Assembly (NCBI GenBank): GCA_933822405.4
Contig: CAKOGP040001758.1
Span: forward strand, 253,650 to 317,649
DNA: 64,000 bases
Direction of reading: 5' to 3'
Source of the DNA: Cylindrotheca closterium
Taxonomy: Eukaryota; Bacillariophyta; Bacillariophyceae; Bacillariales; Bacillariaceae
Shown here: piece after piece, positions 51,376 to 62,458 of the stretch
Layout: each line of letters starts with the position of its first letter
How positions within the stretch are numbered: the stretch's first letter is position 1
Notes under the pieces: generated by a model
What the model was told of the DNA's origin: nothing
Database searches by the model: none
The model's input: only the letters and a program-made list of their open reading frames with translations
Program-made: the position numbers and the translations under genes

Positions 51376-52850
51376 ATGAAATACTCTGCAATCGCAATCT
51401 TGGTCGTGTCGCGTAGCACAGTCCTTGCATCCAATACGTATCCCGTGACGGACACGGAGCAACTATTCTGCTACGATAGCGACTCAACAGCAAGTGGAAC
51501 TGGTGGAACAACTGGTGATGATACTCCTGACGATACTCCTAATGAAGTTAGTCCAGGCACTGTAGATCCCGGTCCAGAAACGGGGGATCAAGGAACAGGA
51601 GGACAAGATGGTAGTCAATTTCTACCAGCACCAGGAGGTCTCCGTCCCCGTCCAAATCGTCCAAGTCGACCTCGTGATGGTGGTGGTAGACGACACCTGG
51701 ACGAAATCACATGTGCTGGTACTGGCCAAGATGCCGAGTACACAACACTATCGCAAAGCTTTCAAAACAATGGCGATGGTACCATTTCTGATCTCAATAC
51801 CGGCCTCATGTGGACCGAAGACGTCTATGGAGATGGCTTGACGTATGAACAAGTGGAGAATGAAGTTACGATCTTTAGCTTGGGAGGATACTCGGATTGG
51901 AGAGTTCCTACCATCAAGGAACTCTATACTCTCAGTGAGTTCAATGGACAAACGGGAACTAGCCAAGATACCAACATTCCCTACATTGATACGGACTATT
52001 TCAACGTCAAGTACGGAACGACACGATACATTGATGGACAGCTTTGGTCGTCCAATCAATACACGGGTGTCATCTTTGACAATCCCAACTCTGAATGCAA
52101 CTTTGGCTTCAACTCGATTGATGGGCGCATCAAGTGTTATGGTCGGACTTCCACCAAATTGTATGTCCGCTACGTCCGTGGCAATACTAATGTTGGTACC
52201 AATCTCTTTTCCGTGAGTGGACTCAGCAGAGATATCATTGTGGATGCCGCTACTGGATTGGAATGGACTCGAGGAGACAGTGGCAGTGGACTTGACTGGG
52301 AAGAATCATTGAGCTACTGCAATGATTTGGAGCTGGGTGGATATAACGACTGGAAACTTCCCGATGCCCATCAATTGCAATCCATTGTGGACTACAATCG
52401 TAGTCCGGATGCTACTGGAACACCAGCGATTGATCCATTGTTTGAATCGACTCAAATCACCAATGAGGCTGGAGCCGTGGACTTTGGGTGGTACTGGACT
52501 AGTACAACACATTTGGATGGAAAACCATTGGGATCCAATGCGATCTACATTGCATTTGGTCGAGCCACTGGTTATTTTGAAGCACCGAATGGAACAGTGA
52601 TTGGATCAGTCGATGTTCACGGAGCTGGAGCACAGAGGTCGGATCCGAAGGTAGGACCCGTACCAGATCCCAACTACTTTGGACCACAAGGAGACTATCG
52701 TCGTGTGTACAACGTAAGTCGACACTGGGCGCATGTTTGATTGAATGGCATGGTTATGGCTGGAATCGCATTGTTCTAATGACTATTTCTTTGAATTTGT
52801 AGTTTGCTCGATGTGTACGCGGTTCTTCGAGCGCATCACCAGATGTGTAG
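51376..52850 (+). CDS. Secreted DUF1566 (Lcl_C-like) protein, copy C, 2 exons
   Basis: Exons 51376-52713 and 52803-52850, about 461 residues. The signal peptide MKYSAIAILVVSRSTVLAS is like that of copy B. A longer acidic/Pro-Gly linker follows (residues ~45-105, with TPDDTPNEVSPGTVDPGPE and Arg/Pro-rich repeats). Two DUF1566 units follow as in copy B (GLMWTEDVYGDGLTYEQVE, DWRVPTIKELYTLSEF; AATGLEWTRGDSGSGLDWEE, DWKLPDAHQLQSIVD). Exon 2 gives the family ending FARCVRGSSSASPDV. It lies on the opposite strand and about 15 kb from copy B, so it was moved or inverted after duplication. The second DUF1566 unit retains all landmarks. The function is unknown. Confidence 0.87.
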
Positions 52851-53407
52851 ACCCTCCGGGCATTATGAAGTACATGTTGAATCTTGGAAGGGTTGGAATC
52901 TCGAAGAATTGTGATGCGTGATAGATGCATGATACATACATTTGAACATTACACGAGGTACCGCCTACACTAAAGTGCGACAAGAAGATATCTGCTATTG
53001 CAGGAAAGATAAAATATAATCTATGATGGATTAATAAGGACTTTAGGATATTCGAACCTTAGTCAAAGAAATAGAGCAGAGATCGACGTCCTGAGTGTGG
53101 GTACAGTAGACCTACCGGTACACTCTGGGTCTTGGGTACCAAGGTACCGGTAGACTGTATCCAAAAACTCGAAAATGACGTGTGTCAGTCGTGGGAGTCA
53201 TCTCTGGCAAAAAAATCCTACACAAATTTACGTAGAAGCTGTGACCGCCTTTTGGAATTGCGTTCGAACGTTGGAGGACGACGAACACCAGCAATGCTGC
53301 GGGAAGATCCACGACCTACAGTTGAAAGTTGAGACATCTCCCACCAAACGACTTTACTACACTCTCTCGAGTGTCATCAATAGACGAACTCCCTGAAAGT
53401 TCAGTGC
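52851..53407. other. Gene-free interval with inverted repeat
   Basis: An imperfect inverted repeat spans 53102-53159, arms TACAGTAGACCTACCGGTAC and GTACCGGTAGACTGTA, each containing TACCGGTA. No gene is seen; a small plus ORF at 53132-53332 lacks motifs. Confidence 0.55.
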
Positions 53408-54520
53408 ATGCAAGCATTGATTCCAATTGTGTTAAACGCGGAAGAACAAGGCAATTCACCAACACCAGCACGACTCTCCGAGAATACCAGTAATACTACC
53501 AGCAGCATGGCCGAAAAAACAAAAGCAAAGGCAGTCGACCCAGCAAACTTGTCTGCCCAAGAAGCCAAAGCCGTTGCCGAAGCTACCGCGTCTGCAGACC
53601 GTTCCTTCACTCCCAGTCCTGCCCTTTTGAATAGCAAATCTCCTACTGCCTTGTTGGATCAAGTCGATGGACCATCTCTTGTCAATTACAGTGATACTGA
53701 AAGTGTCTATGTCGGTTCCTCGGTTCCAATCTCAGCAGGTGGCTCTTTGACTGTGCCCATTCAAGTGAATACTCCTGGATCCATTGTCGAGTACGCCGCA
53801 GAGAACAAGTATCATGATATTGGATTTGGAATCACTGCTGAACGTGAAGAAGGAATTACCGTAGTACAGGTACGTGTGAAAGAGAAGCGCCATTTTGCTT
53901 TTGGTGATGGAACGTTTCATTTGCCATATGATTATTTTGCAAACGGCAGCAACCATGATATCCTGCTATGCAGTCTCTCAACTTTTTTCTTCTTTTCCTT
54001 CTCACTTTTGTTCTTACCCATCTTGTCCTCTGAATATCCATGACAGGAAATGTCACGATGCGATGCCAGTGAAGTCCCCATGTTGGGAAAATTCTTGGTG
54101 GGCACTGTCCCCTGCTTGTTGCAGTTCAAGTTTGACAATGAGTATTCCTGGATGAGAGAAAAAGTGGTCACCTACAAGGTTACCATTACTCCCCCAAGCA
54201 AGGAAACCCTCATTTCGGGACGACGACGACGCGCCGAAGCCTGCAAACGGGCAGTCGAAGAAGATCTCAAAAGTGCGGATGATCGATTGAACAAGGCTCA
54301 AGACCAAAAGGCCAGCGTGCAAAAGGAATTGGAGGAACTGAAGAGACAACTAGAACTAAAGCAAAAGTCACTTAAGGTGGTCGAAACGGAAGAGAAGTGG
54401 CTCAAAGAACGAGTCGCTCTTCGTAAGGATCAGCACAAACTCTTGCAACAGCGTATGGATCAAGGGTGGGATGATGAAGCTGATGTCAAGACCGCAAAAC
54501 AAGCACCCAAGAAGAAGTAA
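53408..54520 (+). CDS. GOLD-domain protein with C-terminal coiled coil, 2 exons
   Basis: Exons 53408-53869 and 54047-54520 (GTACGT..ACAG), joined in phase 0 across VVQ|EMSRC, about 311 residues from the first ATG. An in-frame ATG at 53507 (MAEKTKAKAVDP) is an alternative start. Residues ~85-205 form a GOLD-type beta-sandwich: VPISAGGSLTVPIQVNTPGS, EYAAENKYHDIGFGI, then LLQFKFDNEYSWMREKVVTY and KVTITPP, as in the GOLD part of SEC14-like and trafficking proteins. The remainder is a long coiled coil (EEDLKSADDRLNKAQDQKAS, KELEELKRQLELKQKSLK). There is no signal peptide or transmembrane anchor, so unlike p24 proteins it is probably cytosolic. The role is inferred to be lipid or cargo binding. Confidence 0.8.
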
Positions 54521-54797
54521 AACTGATTGATTCCTGGGCGTGACAACATGATGAACATAGTATAATTGTCCTGAATGTTTTGTGTTACTATTTTTTACAA
54601 ATCCCTTGTACTTCCATTGTGTTGTGTGAGATGTTTGGATTACAAAATACTGAGAGACGTGTTCTGCAAATGAGTACAGTACCTAACTGCGATGCAATAT
54701 GAAGCATTTTTCAAGAATGAGGTACCTTTGAATGCATTGTGTGAATAGATGAGGCTGCAAGGTAGTGTTGTGTCGGTTACTTGCTGCAATAGACTTA

Positions 54798-55513
54798 TTA
54801 TCTTCTTGCTCTTCCTCTCATACAAATTCTCTCAGCAGTGAAACGAAATTGGGATTGTTTTTTTTCGTAGACGTAATCCTGGATTGATGCAATTCTCAAC
54901 TCGGGCGGGTTCTCCAAAGCGGGAACAACAACACCATATTGCTTAAAATCCAATTCCAAAACCAGTTCGTTTTTTCTTACACCAAGAGAAAGGCAACCTT
55001 CGTTCAGTTTGAGATCAAAGTAGTGACGATGGTCATCAAGGGTTGTCTTTAAGGCAAATCCCATTGATTCAAAATACCTCAAATCTGACGTTGTAACAGG
55101 TTTTATTCACATTTGGTTCCCCCAATGCGCTCTTTGGCACGTCTTCGAGCAATAATAGACGTGTTTGCAACAACCACAGTATTTTAGTTACCCTTTGAGC
55201 AGCAGTCTGGTGGAGACGTCCTCGTTTTCACCATAGCAGATGCAATACCCTGCAGCCTCTTCTCGACTTGTGATGGCATGCCACTTCTGCTTCCATCCCT
55301 ACCATTTAGTATGGCCTGCAATGTGTCACCACACAGCTCGTCTTTCTGGAATCTTTCGTATAGAAATGGAGCCGAAACTTTGAGCGAGTATCGCATGTCG
55401 AGCAACATCTCGTTCCAATCTGTTGACTCTGGGTCGGGGAATGGAACTGTCGCACACCGGAGAAAGTCTTCGAGAAAACCAGTCACCTCCAGCTTCTCGA
55501 AGGACTCACTCAT
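54798..55513 (-). CDS. Unknown gene, two joined exons, 5' part unresolved
   Basis: Exons 55513-55192 and 55084-54798 (GTAACT..TCAG, 107-base intron) join in phase 1 to give about 202 residues beginning MSESFEKLEVTGFLEDFLRC. The second exon begins LRYFESMGFALKTTLDDHRH and ends with ERICMRGRARR. No family is recognised. More reading frame lies upstream on the same strand (55562-55834, MSSIFDFLAGLADEKLFREK, QSEIQCWMDYIIEDQ). It could be an earlier exon, but I found no junction that keeps the frame. This may be a decayed or incompletely resolved gene. Confidence 0.4.
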
Positions 55514-55834
55514 GAAAACTCGTATCGGTTTTCCACTCGGCAGCGGCCACCAGCTGCAAGATTAGCAGTAGGGGCCTGATGCTGGAACAGGAACAGAATA
55601 GTAGAGTCTAGAAGCATCCCTGCCTCCTTCACGTCGCCAAATTGTACCCCGCTTTTGTTGGTGGTTAGCCGTTTGATCCTCGATAATATAGTCCATCCAG
55701 CACTGAATTTCGGACTGTGGAATCTTCTCACGAAAGAGTTTTTCGTCCGCTAGTCCGGCAAGAAAATCAAAGATCGATGACATCTGTTTGGATTTGATTC
55801 TCAAGTTCATCCTTCCATTATTGCTTCGGAACAA

Positions 55835-56402
55835 GGTGAGTTGCTTACAGTCTAGGAAAAATATTTGAAGTCATCAGCTTGTTGTAGAAGGGCATTTGCT
55901 CCTTCCTTCGTAGCAATGTCTACTCGGGTACCATTGGACGAGCTAAGATAATGGTTTTCATTACATGTACAGTAGCATTCCTGTTCATTGTGCGGCGTTC
56001 TTTCTTCCTTGTTTGATGGATTTGGTACAATGGAGAAAAAGTGAAATGGGAATGATCGAAAAACCGAATGTGAGGTTGATTGATTCATTCTATCGTTAAT
56101 TGATTCATTCATTCATACAGATCGACCAATCTTCATACCTTTTGAGATCAATATTCAGTTCTATCGGGCTGCTCCAATGAATGAAGATACAACAGTGCAA
56201 TCCGCTAAAAAATGTGAGTCGAAATATTTGAATTTCTTTGTTGTGCTCTACAGGAATTTGATTTTTAGTCATGTGGGTCGTATGCACGAACGCGCTTGAT
56301 CCAAAATCCGAAAGAAAACACATCAAGATCTTTTTTTACTACTGGTGTCTCGGGCATGCCTCCAGTTCATTCGCAGCACATATCTGTCTTTAAATTATAG
56401 CA
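55835..56402. other. Intergenic region
   Basis: A polypyrimidine tract followed by CTAG (minus strand, near 55853) could be an acceptor of the unresolved gene. TACAGTA is at 55968-55974. The end is the 5' flank of the GH3 gene. Confidence 0.4.
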
Positions 56403-58821
56403 ATGCAGCCTTGGTCATTGTTTCTTCTGAGCATTTCTCTCCCATCTCTGATTGTCTCGGTCCCTCTTTGGTCGGATGTCTGTCAAGCAGATCATCCGGC
56501 GTTTGATCTCCCATTTTGCGATTCTCAACTCAGTTTGAGCGAACGGGTCGATGATTACGTACAAAGGATACCAGCCGAGCAACAAGTTGCCATGATGGGA
56601 CACGCAGCAAAGGAGTACGCTCCGCTAGGGATACCTCCATATCAATGGTGGAGCGAGGGCCTTCACGGCCCGAAGGAGCCATGCGTCGAGTACGAGGGGC
56701 AACAGAAATGTCCCACTAGTTTTCCTTGTCCATCTGCCTTGGGCAACACGTTCAACACTTCTCTTTTCTATGACATTGGAGCTGCCATTGGTACCGAAGG
56801 AAAAGCGATTTCGCAAATAAGGCCGCACGACATGAAAATTGGGGATGGGTTGACATATTGGAGTCCAAATGTGAATCTCCAGAGAGACCCCAGATGGGGG
56901 CGGAACCAAGAAGGTACAGTGTGGTCTCGATTTTGTTGACACTGAATCCGCCCATTCTCAAACCTACACTAACTACTTCATTTCAGCTCCAGGAGAAGAT
57001 CCCTTTCTGACGTCGGTGTATGCTAGGAACTTTGTAACTGCGCTACAAAATACGTCGAATGGCGAGGACTCACGAGACGATGCACCACTTCGAGTTGCAG
57101 CATGCTGTAAACATTTTATCGCAAATAGCTTAGAGAATTGGCACAATCACACCCGACACAATTTCGACGCTCAAATCTCGGACGAAGATCTACACGACTA
57201 CTACTTTCGACCCTTCCAAGAATGCGTGCAAGCCAAAGCGGCTGGCGTCATGTGCAGTTACAACGCCTTGAATGGAATCCCCACGTGCCTAGATAAAAAT
57301 CTGTTGAATCAGACTCTACGACAGTCATGGGGCTTTGATGGATATTTGGTGACTGACTGTGGGGCGCTACAAGACACAATCACTGGGCACAAAGCGGCGA
57401 AAGATCCTGAAGAAGCGTCTTCAATGGCAAAAGCAGCGACCGTCGATGTGAATTGTGGGGATACCTTTGAGAAAGGGCTTCTCCAGGCTTTTCAGAATGG
57501 TGACGTATCAACTTCGATCATCCATTCCTCCTTTCGAAGACTTGCAAAGATTCAATTTCGGCTAGGAATGTTCGATGCTCTCAAAAAGTACGATCCGCAA
57601 CAGGACATTGAGTTGGTGGGGTCACACGGGAACCTGGCTATCGAAGCCGCCCTCCAGAGCATCGTCCTCTTGAAAAATAAGAACAAGATATTGCCTCTAA
57701 ATATTGATCAGAAAGTGGTCATGATCGGGCCTCATGTATTTGGACGGGAAGTCTTTCTCAGCAGCTACCACGGTGACGCCTGCGCATCAAACTCGACGAA
57801 GCAAAAGTCTTCTTATGCTTGTATCGAGTCTCCCGTAGAAGCCCTCTCCAAGATTTCAGACCATCCAATCGAGGCTACAATGGGATGCAAGGTGGCTGAC
57901 ACGGACCTGAACGAGATTGACAAAGCCGTTGATCTTGCCAAGACATCAGATGTGGTTGTCCTCCTGCTTGGATTGGATCAGACACAAGAAAGAGAAGAGC
58001 GCGATAGGAATGAAACGACGTTGCCCGGTCTCCAACGACAACTGGTTCGTTCCATTTTGGATGTGGCAGCCGAAAAGACGATAATTGTACTTGTTCACGG
58101 CGGTGCCATGTCTCTGGGAGAAGACACAATCAACAGAAGTGGAGCCATTCTATCCGCATCCTATGGAGGCCAGTTTGCCTCTAGAGCACTTGCCCAAGTA
58201 CTCTTTGGCTTGTACAATCCAACCGGCAAACTCTCCTCGACCATGTACCCATCGAGTTATGTGGATGATATTCCACTTACGGAAATGGGCATGGCCGTAG
58301 GTGTGGGACGAACTCACATGTTCTACCGAGGCAAGCCCGAATTTTCGTTTGGTCATGGCCTCTCGTATAGTTTGTGGAGTCTATCGTGGACTTGCAACGC
58401 AAGCAATGCCACCACCACTAATAGGAATGATGATGATGATGAGGATTGTTCTTCCATTTCGATTGAAAAACTTGATTCACCCATGACCGTGGGAGTCAAC
58501 GTAACCAACATGGGGCCAATGGCAGGCAGCCAGACTGTGCTATTGCTTTGGCGACCATCAAAAGATGGGAATCATCGCATACGGCAAAAGCTAATTGGAT
58601 TTCAAGGAACAACGTCCAGGCTGAATGTGGGAGAATCTGAAATTCTAAGCTTTCCAATAGAACCCTCGGCTTTTCTGATATGGGACACCAATACAGGAAG
58701 CAATAAGGTTGTCGCAGGAACGTACCAGATTGAAGCTCTAGCGGCGAACACTACTATTTCAATGTTGGGGTATGTTCTTTCGGGCAATGGAGAAGGGCCC
58801 ATCCGCATGGAAGTTGCCTAA
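56403..58821 (+). CDS. Secreted GH3 glycosidase (beta-xylosidase/beta-glucosidase type), 2 exons
   Basis: Exons 56403-56913 and 56987-58821 join in phase 1 (RNQE|APGEDPF), about 781 residues. Signal peptide MQPWSLFLLSISLPSLIVSV. Domain 1 shows WWSEGLHG, SFPCPSALGNTFN, YWSPNVNLQRDPRWGRNQE, the substrate-binding KHFIANSLENW and the nucleophile Asp (~294) in VTDCGALQD. Domain 2 (SIVLLKNKNKILPL, GGQFASRALAQVLFGLYNPT) and an Fn3-like C-terminal domain follow. The pattern is closest to plant and fungal xylan beta-xylosidases. Several N-glycosylation sites (NTS, NHT, NAT) fit secretion. It probably trims xylose or glucose from extracellular polysaccharides. Confidence 0.9.
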
Positions 58822-58917
58822 GCAAGGTTGCTGTTTGTATTGGTCTTGGATAGTAGCATATTTTGTGTTATCATTGGGTTTTTTCTATATTTTAAAAATA
58901 TTAGAACCATTCGCCTC

Positions 58918-59933
58918 CTAATCACTGGCACTGGCAACCTTTTCCAAACTCTCTCCTTGTTCCACAGCCGCAGTCGCAGCAGTATCTTCTTCATTGTTGC
59001 TTCCATACATGGTATCGGCCCATCGTTGCAAGACTTGAGCTTGATACTCGACATCTTGAGATCTTAGACTTGGTGCTTCTTCCTTGGCGGCAATCACTTG
59101 TTGTCGCTTCCAGTGACGCTTTTCCATCCGACGTTCGTGGGCCGCTGCAATTTGGGCCTTGTATTTGGAACGAATCTCTCGTACCAGCTGCCATCGATTT
59201 TCTTGCTTTTGCAAGTTGCGAGTCCCTCGCTTACCGGCTCGTTCTGGCACGGCGGCATAGGCTTGTTCCAAAAGTCGTTCGGTTTCTTCTTGGGAGTACC
59301 GAATGGCCGGGAACTTTTCGTCCGTATTGACGGTAACATCTTGCGATTCTTGTAGTTTCGCCAGTTCCATTTCCTTGCGACGACGAGCTTGCTTACCACC
59401 TCTTCCCTTTTTCAAGACAGTAGCCGTAGTGACTTGACCAGTTTGGAAACCATCGACGGAAATGCTTTGCTGAAATTTGACCCACTCTTGTTGTTGCAAG
59501 AATGGTTGATTTGCGTCCTCCGTCTTGGATTGATCATTGTCCTGCTCTTCTACTGATTTGGCCTGTTTTATTTTAATTTTTAAAAAAGCGCGTCGCAGGA
59601 TAGAGAGAGAGAGACAAGCAAGTGTGAGATATGCGATTGAAACATTCAATGAGTGTTTGTGACACCAAACCAAAACTGCATTTGTCGTTTGCGTACCGGC
59701 TTGCTAAGATTCTTCTTTTTCTTGGCTTGGATTTTGAGACGCTTGACATTCTTGGCATCAATGGTCTTGCGATTGGTCGCAAAGGTTTGACGTGAGATGG
59801 TCCACACATCGGAAGTGGCAGCTGATGCCTTGGCAATAGCAGTAGCATTAGCATTAGCAGTAGCAGTAGTAGATGACAATTTGGTTGTGGCCAACAAGTG
59901 TTTGGAGAGCCGAGTGACGGATGAAGAGAACAT
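58918..59933 (-). CDS. Putative mitochondrial basic protein of unknown function, 2 exons
   Basis: Exons 59933-59697 and 59562-58918 (GTACGC..ACAG), joined in phase 0 (LSKP|AKSVEE), about 293 residues. The N-terminus MFSSSVTRLSKHLLATTKLS is an amphipathic, Arg/Lys/Ser-rich leader typical of mitochondrial import. The rest is helical and highly charged (KKGRGGKQARRRKEMELAK, EETERLLEQAYAAVPERAG, EIRSKYKAQIAAAHERRMEK), with an acidic end. It resembles accessory mitochondrial ribosomal or assembly proteins in composition, but I cannot name a family. Confidence 0.65.
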
Positions 59934-60628
59934 AATTCTTTTATTAAAAGAACTTGTGTTTTCAAAAGCAAGTCTCAGAAGGAAAATGGAATGGTCGATT
60001 CAGTGGATGAAAACGAAACGGCTACCAAGAGTACGAGAGACTGATGCTGGTCTTCTGTACCGTATTCAAACTCTTCGATGATGGATGAAGAGGGCATCAT
60101 CATCATCGTCATGCACCACAAGCTAAAGAGCTCGTGAGGAGGACGGACGCTCGCTCTTCATCTTTCATGAGTCAAATTGGGGGAGAGTGAGTCATTATTT
60201 CCCCAGAATACGTTCGTATCGTGTGAAATCATTTCCGTGGAATACAGTAAGTTCCTCTTGCTTTTTGCATCTGGCAACGAAAGCACGGCTTTTATATCTC
60301 GTCTTATCAATCCAAACCAAGTCTGGTATCATCACTTCAACATTTACTCAGCCTTATCATTGATCACTAGCTGAAGCGTGAGAATCTTGTCTACTGGACG
60401 ACAGCTTTTCTCAGGTTCTCTCCTCCTACAGTAAATCTGGTGTGTTGTCATTCTGGTCACGCTTGTTTCTGAAGATTCTGATCAGCAGTCTTACTATACA
60501 GGTGCAGGTGCAGCAGTATTACATCAGTTCTACAGCAGTTCTACATCAGTTCAGTCCAAGAATCAATCGATCATCCAAGCCAAGAGACGAACTCATAAAT
60601 TCAGCAATAGACGAAACAAAAAGGCATC
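59934..60628. promoter_or_regulatory. Bidirectional intergenic region
   Basis: 695 bases between two divergent genes. TACAGTA is at 60427-60433. A short triplication of 'cagttctacatcagtt'-like units lies near 60523-60555. No gene is seen. Confidence 0.45.
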
Positions 60629-62272
60629 ATGCACCACAAACTCATTGGTGGTGACTTGGACAGTGGCTACCAGTACAGTCAAAATGGCCGGAGACGAAGA
60701 ATCCAACCAGTTTCTTCCAATCGAATGTTGGGTGGATTTGGGAATTATTATGAAAGTGGTACAGATGATGAGGATGAGAGAAACATGACCCATGTGGGAT
60801 ACGACCACATACCTCTGACGCCGGGATTGTCACACGCGGTCCGCTTGGAATTGGGTACCGATCCCATGGTCTTGGGTCCGGAACGCAAAATATCGGATGC
60901 GGATTGTGATTCGGAGGACGATGATTCAGCATCCAGATCATCATCGTCGGAATCATCCGCTCCATCGACCGGATTACGCAATCGGGACGACGACGATGAC
61001 GACGACGATGATGAACCAATGGAAATTAGACCATTGTACAAAGAAGAGCCAACCACCACTATCACGGAAGATCAAGCAACGCCAAATCTATTCTTTCAGC
61101 AGACGAAGAAAGCTCCAACGATGTTGTACAATACGACACGATCCAAAGACGTTCTGCAACTCAAATTGGCCATGCAAAAACAGACAGAATTTGATGACCT
61201 TTATCGGGATATGGATCACCGTGATCACTGTTTTTCCACTCCAGCGAAGGCCTCGATCCCAACTTTTGAGCCTACTCCTCCTACAACAACTACTATCCCA
61301 ACTACTACCAACAGGACTACCATTCCGAATCGAAAGCGGAGCCGGAGCAACAGCCGAAGCAATAGTCCCGTTCCGCAATTCATTGCCGTATCTCCGGAAG
61401 TATTAGGTGCAACAGAACCTGCCCGTAGACTCAAGTCACCACCACCAGGTGCGAGTCCGAGTGTTGCTGGTGGTGGTGGTGGTGGTGTGGCTACTGCTAC
61501 TGCTGCTGCTGCTGCTTCTGCTACTTCGGCAGCAAACACACCCAATACCTCCTCCGTTTTACTCAAGTCCACCTATGTCCGCAGACCTCACAAGAACAAA
61601 CGCAAGAGCAAGTCTGAGATGGCAACCACCACCAGTACCGCCAGTGCTGGCAAACTGGAAAAGCAGACGTCTACTAAGAAAAAGGCATCCCCTCCCAATA
61701 AGAAACCAAGTCCCCCAAAGCAGCAGCAGCCACAGGAGCAGCAGCAGCAGCACCAGCTGGAGGACTCGGAGGAGGACAGTCGATTCAAGCGTTTCCAGAA
61801 TACTCAATGGAATAAGAAATTCCAAGAATTGCTCATCTTTCGCAAGGAGAATGGTCATTGTCAAGTCCCGCATACCTGGCCACCCAATCCTCAATTGGCT
61901 CGATGGGTCAAGCGACAACGATATCAATTCAAATTGAGATGCGAAGGCAAGCTATCCACCATGACGGAAGACCGGATTAGCCTATTGGACGACGCTGGCT
62001 TTGTCTGGGATTCTCATGCGGCGGCCTGGCAGGAAAAGTACGAAGAACTCAAGGATTACGTCAAGAAGAACAAGACCTTCAACATGGGAAGTTCGTATTC
62101 GACCCATCCGCAATTGGCAACTTGGGTCAAGTGCCAACGACGGCAATATAAATTGTTGATGGCTGGAGAGGAATCCAACATGACTCACGAAAGAAAGGAC
62201 TTGCTGGAAAAATTGGGATTCTTGTGGGATGTCCGAAAAAGTGGACACTCCGGCACTCCAAAGAATAAATGA
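60629..62272 (+). CDS. HA-domain protein with long disordered N-terminus
   Basis: 547 residues, single exon. The first ~380 residues are low-complexity: acidic Ser/Asp tracts (DDDDDDDDEPMEI), Thr/Pro, poly-Gly and poly-Ala runs (GGGGGG, AAAAASATSAA), basic NLS-like clusters (RPHKNKRKSKSE) and a Gln-rich stretch. The C-terminal ~150 residues hold two HA repeats: WNKKFQELLIFRKENGHCQV with LARWVKRQRYQFKL and DRISLLDDAGFVWD, then WQEKYEELKDYVKKN with LATWVKCQRRQYKL and LLEKLGFLWD. It is a nuclear DNA-binding candidate. It shares only the HA module with the gene at 9123. Confidence 0.82.
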   Translation: MHHKLIGGDLDSGYQYSQNGRRRRIQPVSSNRMLGGFGNYYESGTDDEDERNMTHVGYDHIPLTPGLSHAVRLELGTDPMVLGPERKISDADCDSEDDDSASRSSSSESSAPSTGLRNRDDDDDDDDDEPMEIRPLYKEEPTTTITEDQATPNLFFQQTKKAPTMLYNTTRSKDVLQLKLAMQKQTEFDDLYRDMDHRDHCFSTPAKASIPTFEPTPPTTTTIPTTTNRTTIPNRKRSRSNSRSNSPVPQFIAVSPEVLGATEPARRLKSPPPGASPSVAGGGGGGVATATAAAAASATSAANTPNTSSVLLKSTYVRRPHKNKRKSKSEMATTTSTASAGKLEKQTSTKKKASPPNKKPSPPKQQQPQEQQQQHQLEDSEEDSRFKRFQNTQWNKKFQELLIFRKENGHCQVPHTWPPNPQLARWVKRQRYQFKLRCEGKLSTMTEDRISLLDDAGFVWDSHAAAWQEKYEELKDYVKKNKTFNMGSSYSTHPQLATWVKCQRRQYKLLMAGEESNMTHERKDLLEKLGFLWDVRKSGHSGTPKNK

Positions 62273-62458
62273 GAGCGCGATTTCGTATGGAAGAGAGGCA
62301 AAGCGTTATAATGTGTCGCAAATCGATTATAATAACAATAGAGTTAACAATATAGGAATATCATATTAGAAAGAATACTTTCGTAAGTTTGTTCTTTGTT
62401 TGGTTCATTCGGCACACATTATATACCAGGGTACTAATCCATCGATGGATAGTGCTTA

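Noticed and set aside
53132..53332. 66-codon plus-strand ORF upstream of the GOLD gene
   Set aside because: It starts within the inverted repeat and has no motif; probably untranslated leader.
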